The notes below the pieces were generated by a model, which was given only the letters and a program-made list of their open reading frames with translations, searched no databases and was not told where the DNA came from. The translations under genes were made by a program, and so were the position numbers. This document shows, piece after piece, positions 59,825-64,000 of a stretch of DNA of 64,000 nucleotides. Numbering within the stretch: the stretch's first letter is position 1; each line of letters begins with the position of its first letter. Source of the DNA: Candidatus Bathyarchaeota archaeon. GTDB lineage: Archaea; Thermoproteota; Bathyarchaeia; Bathyarchaeales; Bathycorpusculaceae. The stretch covers positions 1 to 64,000 of the forward strand of contig CAIUPH010000066.1 in NCBI GenBank assembly GCA_903901015.1, read 5' to 3'.

Positions 59825-60187
59825 ATGGTCGAATTCGAATACAAGCAAGTCCTCATTTTTCGCACTGACTTGCAGATGAGTAAGGGCAAGATTGCAGCGC
59901 AAGCGGGGCACGCCGCGGTTTCCTCCGCCCAAGACGCCTACACGCACCATAAGAAGTGGTGGGAGGCATGGATGTTTGAGGGGCAGAAGAAGGTGGCGGT
60001 TAAAGTTGCCGACGAAAAAGAGCTCGGTGACTTGGAGGAGGGCGCGGACGCGTTGGGTTTGCCACACGCACTCATCGTTGACAGGGGATTAACTGAGGTT
60101 CCTGAAGGCACAGTTACTTGCTTGGGGATTGGTCCTGCTCCAGCGGCGATGATTGACAGGTTAACTGGCAAACTAAAGTTGTTGTAG
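59825..60187 (+). CDS. pth2: Peptidyl-tRNA hydrolase 2
   Basis: KQVLIFRTDLQMSKGKIAAQAGHAAVSS; GLPHALIVDRGLTEVPEGTVTCLGIGPAP. Confidence 0.97.
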   Translation: MVEFEYKQVLIFRTDLQMSKGKIAAQAGHAAVSSAQDAYTHHKKWWEAWMFEGQKKVAVKVADEKELGDLEEGADALGLPHALIVDRGLTEVPEGTVTCLGIGPAPAAMIDRLTGKLKLL

Positions 60188-60195
60188 GCGGTTTT

Positions 60196-61569
60196 TTGGT
60201 GGTTCCCGAACTTGAAAAGCTCCTCGGCATCGAAGTCTACGCCTTCAAATCCGAGGGCATCGGCGGAGCTATTCGGGAGTCAGTTGACGATTTTGTGGTT
60301 GAAGAGGTTCTGGTGGATGGGTCCAAAGCCAGCGTGAACGGTGAGGTTCCAGCGAGGGTTTTGGGTTCAACCGTTCAGAAGCAGCGTTTTCTTTTGTGCG
60401 TTATGGTCAAGCGTAACTGGGACACATTCATCGCCGTCAAAAACATTGCTAAGTCACTGGGCATCGATCAGGCGCGGGTTCAGTTTGCAGGAATCAAAGA
60501 CGCCAAAGCCGTCACTGCCCAGCATATTTCCATAGAGAACATTTTATTGGAAGAAGCCGCGAAAATTGACGTTAAAGACATTTCTGTTCGCCCCATTGGC
60601 TATGTTCGGGAGATGCTTTCGCTATTCTATTTGCTTGGCAACAACTTTACATTAACCATCAAAGGCACACAAGGTTCAGAGGCAGAGGTTAAGGAAAACA
60701 TAATCCAAACAATGAAACAAATCGATGCAGTCGGTGGCATACCCAACTTTTTTGGGCACCAACGCTTCGGAACCACACGCCCCATCACGCACCTCGTCGG
60801 AAAAGCCATTATTCAGGGCAACTTCGAGGAGGCGGCGATGCTTTTTCTGGCTAAACCCAGCGCACATGAACACCCCGCTTCGAGGCAAGCACGCCAAGAC
60901 CTACAATCAACACGAGATTTCAAAGGGGCGAATGAGAATTTTCCTAAACAACTTCGTTTCGAACGAATAATGCTCAATCATCTAGCAGAAAACTCCAGCG
61001 ATTTCACTGGTGCATTCCAGTGTCTGCCGCTTAAGCTTCAAGCGCTCTTCGTCCAAGCCCACCAATCGTACCTGTTCAACCGTTTCCTCAGTGCACGCGC
61101 TGAACATGGGTTGCCCCTGAACGCGGCTTTGGAAGGGGACTACGTGGTCGGCGTGGAACGTTCTGGTTTACCCATGACCACCGTATCCAAAGTTGCAGCC
61201 GCCGAAAACCTCAATGAAGTCAATGCCCAAATCAAAACTGGGCGATTGCGGGTTGCATTGCCCATTTTCGGGGTGAAACAGAAGCTTTCCCAAGGCGTCA
61301 TGGGGCAGATTGAACGCGAAGTTCTCGAAAAAGAAGCAATCCCAATTGAGAATCTGTGTTTTAACGAGTTGTCACGGGTCGGCGGAAAAGGCGGCTTGCG
61401 AACAGCAGTTACCCCAGTCAAAGACTTTAAGTTGCAGAATGTTTCGGCGAACCCAGACGGCAGCGGATGCCAAGCAACAGTGAGTTTTATGCTTCTGCGC
61501 GGCTCCTACGCCACTGTGGTTTTGAGGGAAATAATGAAGCCGTCCGACCTGATTGCTGCTGGGTTTTAG
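60196..61569 (+). CDS. truD: tRNA pseudouridine(13) synthase TruD
   Basis: VQFAGIKDAKAVTAQHISIE; GGIPNFFGHQRFGTTRPITHLVG. Confidence 0.96.
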   Translation: MVVPELEKLLGIEVYAFKSEGIGGAIRESVDDFVVEEVLVDGSKASVNGEVPARVLGSTVQKQRFLLCVMVKRNWDTFIAVKNIAKSLGIDQARVQFAGIKDAKAVTAQHISIENILLEEAAKIDVKDISVRPIGYVREMLSLFYLLGNNFTLTIKGTQGSEAEVKENIIQTMKQIDAVGGIPNFFGHQRFGTTRPITHLVGKAIIQGNFEEAAMLFLAKPSAHEHPASRQARQDLQSTRDFKGANENFPKQLRFERIMLNHLAENSSDFTGAFQCLPLKLQALFVQAHQSYLFNRFLSARAEHGLPLNAALEGDYVVGVERSGLPMTTVSKVAAAENLNEVNAQIKTGRLRVALPIFGVKQKLSQGVMGQIEREVLEKEAIPIENLCFNELSRVGGKGGLRTAVTPVKDFKLQNVSANPDGSGCQATVSFMLLRGSYATVVLREIMKPSDLIAAGF

Positions 61570-61632
61570 CGAGCGGGCAAAAACGCTGATAAGGAAGAGG
61601 TTAATTCAGTATTTGTAGGGACGCTGCTTTTT

Positions 61633-62199
61633 ATGGAACCTCAAGCCCCTCCACGTCAGTGTGTTATTCCGCTTCATAAGCCAAGCTGGAAAGAACTCAT
61701 TTTCTTCTTTGCCTCTGGACTTCTGGTAAGTATTCCTTTTGCTGCTTTCTACGAGTCGCTGGTTCCATCGGCTGCTATCGCGCTTTTAGTCGTTGTTTTG
61801 GCTCCCTTCATAGAGGAACTCGCCAAGGTTTTCCCATTGTTCTACAGACATGGCGAAACAGAGCGGTCACTCGTCACTATGGGGCTTCTAATCGGAGTCG
61901 GATTTGGTTTAGCAGAGTTTTTCGAATACATTTTCCTCGCAAACACACCCATCGTCGCAGCCATACCCCACATCATCTTTCACGGTTCAAGCGCAACCAT
62001 AACCGCATACGGCATCGCAAAAAAGAACCCACTGCCCTACTACCTGATTGCCGTTTCGCTTCACATAATAAACAACTTTTTCGCTCTCTCAAACGACCTT
62101 TTCCTGGGGCTTTTAGCTGAACTGCTGGTTTTAATCACCGTTTACCTGTTGGCATGGCGATTCTACCATAAAACTTCGCCCGAGAAAATGGTTGTTTAA
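61633..62199 (+). CDS. PrsW-like intramembrane protease family protein
   Basis: APFIEELAKVFPLFY; GFGLAEFFEYI; PHIIFHGSSAT; SLHIINNFFAL. Confidence 0.8.
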   Translation: MEPQAPPRQCVIPLHKPSWKELIFFFASGLLVSIPFAAFYESLVPSAAIALLVVVLAPFIEELAKVFPLFYRHGETERSLVTMGLLIGVGFGLAEFFEYIFLANTPIVAAIPHIIFHGSSATITAYGIAKKNPLPYYLIAVSLHIINNFFALSNDLFLGLLAELLVLITVYLLAWRFYHKTSPEKMVV

Positions 62200-62723
62200 C
62201 TGCCCCTGTCGGTTCGAGCTAAATCCCGAAGTCTGTTAACACCATCTATTTCCAAGATGAAGTCAGCAACGCTCTTTGGCACAAGCGCCATCCAGCTGTC
62301 GTCTTTAACCATCTTTTCCCGCACGACGGTTGACATATAGAATTTTCTTTCAAACAATGGAATCGTGTTGACTTCGTAGCCTGCTTCCATAAACAGTCTC
62401 TTAGTCAACGGCTCATTAGCGTACAACGTGTGGAATTTTGGGGTGTACCCTTCAACGGCGCTGACCCAAAGCATGTGCAGATGAACGTCTGGGACAGGGA
62501 CAATCCACAACTTCGAATAATCCACGCCAGCCTCTTGCAAAGCGCGTCGAACCATAACGAGCCGCTCGCCTGCCGTGAACGGGTTGTTGGCGGTGTGGCT
62601 GTACTGGGCGCTGCCTATGACAATAATTAATTCATCTACTTTTTCAAGAGCGTATTTTATAGCGTCTAAATGCCCCAGATGAAAAGGCTGAAACCTGCCG
62701 ACGTAGAGGCCTCGTTTAACCAT
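62196..62723 (-). CDS. nadM: Nicotinamide-nucleotide adenylyltransferase (archaeal NadM type)
   Basis: RGLYVGRFQPFHLGHLDAIKYAL; NPFTAGERLVMVRRAL; MSTVVREKM. Confidence 0.95.
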   Translation of the reverse strand: MVKRGLYVGRFQPFHLGHLDAIKYALEKVDELIIVIGSAQYSHTANNPFTAGERLVMVRRALQEAGVDYSKLWIVPVPDVHLHMLWVSAVEGYTPKFHTLYANEPLTKRLFMEAGYEVNTIPLFERKFYMSTVVREKMVKDDSWMALVPKSVADFILEIDGVNRLRDLARTDRGS

Positions 62724-62779
62724 GGTGCTCACTTGCTCTGATTGGGGCATGCAGGCATTTATGATTTGCGTAAACCTGT

Positions 62780-63364
62780 TTAAGCAAAATTTCTAAGGAC
62801 GTACTCGACGGGGTAAACCTTCAGTTGCCTGCCTTCGACTTGGATTTCTTTGGAATTAGAAAACCCGCGTTTCTCCCTGCCCAAAAGTTGCATCTTAACT
62901 TTCAAACCGAAACCGTAGCCGCCCAACGTAAAATCAGCTTTAACAACCCTGTGGCATGGAACGATTGGCGCAAATGGATTTCCAGCCATGATGTTTCCGA
63001 CTGCTCGGGGTCCGCCGCCCACTGCTTTGGAGATTGCACCGTAGAAAGTTACATAGCCCAGCGGGATTTCGGAGGTTGCTTTGAGGACTTTTTTGGAGTA
63101 AGCTGGCAGATGCGATGTTGCTAACGGCAGGTTTGTGTTGGCGGTTTTTCCATCGTAGATGCATTTCAGCGTGTCAAGCGCGGTTTTGGCGTAGGCTGTG
63201 GGTTCATGGAAAACTTGGAAGGGCGCGTTGAAGGGTAAGTTGCCTAAAACGTTGCAAAGAGTTGTTTTTTGGTCTGTGCCGAAGGATGATGTTACGATTT
63301 GCTGCTCTTTGAGGGCGACTGCGAACCATGTGTCATCAATGTTTTGCAGGTAGATTTCAATCAT
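62780..63364 (-). CDS. ogt: Methylated-DNA--protein-cysteine methyltransferase
   Basis: VGNIMAGNPFAPIVPCHRVVKADFTLGGYGFGLKVKMQLLGREK. Confidence 0.95.
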   Translation of the reverse strand: MIEIYLQNIDDTWFAVALKEQQIVTSSFGTDQKTTLCNVLGNLPFNAPFQVFHEPTAYAKTALDTLKCIYDGKTANTNLPLATSHLPAYSKKVLKATSEIPLGYVTFYGAISKAVGGGPRAVGNIMAGNPFAPIVPCHRVVKADFTLGGYGFGLKVKMQLLGREKRGFSNSKEIQVEGRQLKVYPVEYVLRNFA

Positions 63365-63570
63365 CGGAGTTGCCTTCTCTCCTGAAAGTTTTTGTGCATG
63401 TTAAAAGTTTCTTCGGTAAAAACCCGTTCCCCCGAACATTCAGGGCACGCAGCAACCAGCTTCAAGTTATCCACGGAGGGTTTAGCTGTCGAGAAGTTTT
63501 TAGGGGCAACGGTCACGTAACCAAGGGATTTACCGCATTTCTGGCACCTTACCGGTTTCGAATCGCTCAT
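63361..63570 (-). CDS. Small zinc-binding hypothetical protein
   Basis: MSDSKPVRCQKCGKSLGY...CPECSGERVF; two CxxC pairs. Confidence 0.7.
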   Translation of the reverse strand: MSDSKPVRCQKCGKSLGYVTVAPKNFSTAKPSVDNLKLVAACPECSGERVFTEETFNMHKNFQERRQLR

Positions 63571-63651
63571 AAATGCAACTTCGCTATTTCTATAATGGTT
63601 ATAAGTAACCTTAATAATTTGTCTTGTGTATATCAAGAAAAGGCGAAAATT

Positions 63652-64000
63652 ATGGAAAGTTATGGACTACAATTACCAACTTTACCCAACATTCCACAAA
63701 TCCAGCTCATGCCGCAGGAACAGCAGCAAGCTCAAGGCAACCAAGCCCAAGGCGGCAACGTATGGATGCCCGGCGCAACCACAGTGGGCGCAATCTTCAA
63801 GGGCGGAGTAATCTTGGCTTCAGAAAAAAGAGTAACATACGGCAACTTCATAATGAGTAAAGGCGGAAAAAAAGTCTTCAAAGTAACAGACCAAATCGGC
63901 GTCGCATGCGCTGGCCTTATCGGCGACATGCAAATCCTCGCCAAAGAAATGCAGGCGCAAGCCAACCTCTACAGCATGGATGTTGGACGACCAATCAGCG
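63652..64000 (+). CDS. psmB: Proteasome beta subunit, partial (runs off window)
   Basis: MPGATTVGAIFKGGVILASEKRVTYGNFIMSKGGKKVFKVTDQIGVACAGLIGDMQ. Confidence 0.93.
   Translation, partial: MESYGLQLPTLPNIPQIQLMPQEQQQAQGNQAQGGNVWMPGATTVGAIFKGGVILASEKRVTYGNFIMSKGGKKVFKVTDQIGVACAGLIGDMQILAKEMQAQANLYSMDVGRPIS

Noticed and set aside
1-64000. CRISPR array, cas genes, rRNA, or obvious defence island
   Set aside because: No regularly spaced repeats, Cas signatures or rRNA sequence found on reading

Overview
Archaeal chromosomal window; gene content (two-domain CDC48, FEN1, EndoQ, aEF1-beta, archease, RtcB/RtcA, proteasome beta, archaeal ThrRS/ProRS, TruD, Pth2, Elf1-like protein) suggests a TACK / Bathyarchaeia-like lineage (inference, no search run). 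Most of it is dense housekeeping sequence. The main accessory region is a 6.3-kb AT-rich integrated element (about 14966-21334) inserted into tRNA-Gly(UCC). It is bounded by 46-bp perfect direct repeats covering the tRNA 3' half, and its tyrosine integrase gene is split between the two ends (SSV-type partitioned integrase): int(N) at 21053-21334 and int(C) at 14985-15872 join in frame across the att core. Its cargo is a DUF3987-like ATPase, a small upstream ORF and two membrane-anchored winged-helix-repeat proteins. Other highlights: a fluoride (crcB) riboswitch upstream of crcB; a proteasome beta subunit with Ala at the Thr1 position; a MITE-like intergenic repeat family; a second pair of homologous intergenic segments; three disrupted genes (methyltransferase with in-frame TAA, frameshifted HTH/PepSY-like gene, frameshifted membrane protein); a Mrp-type HypB next to HypA; a GT-B N-terminal-half protein; and a VapBC pair with a second antitoxin-like ORF. 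All calls come from reading the sequence and ORF track; no database search was done.
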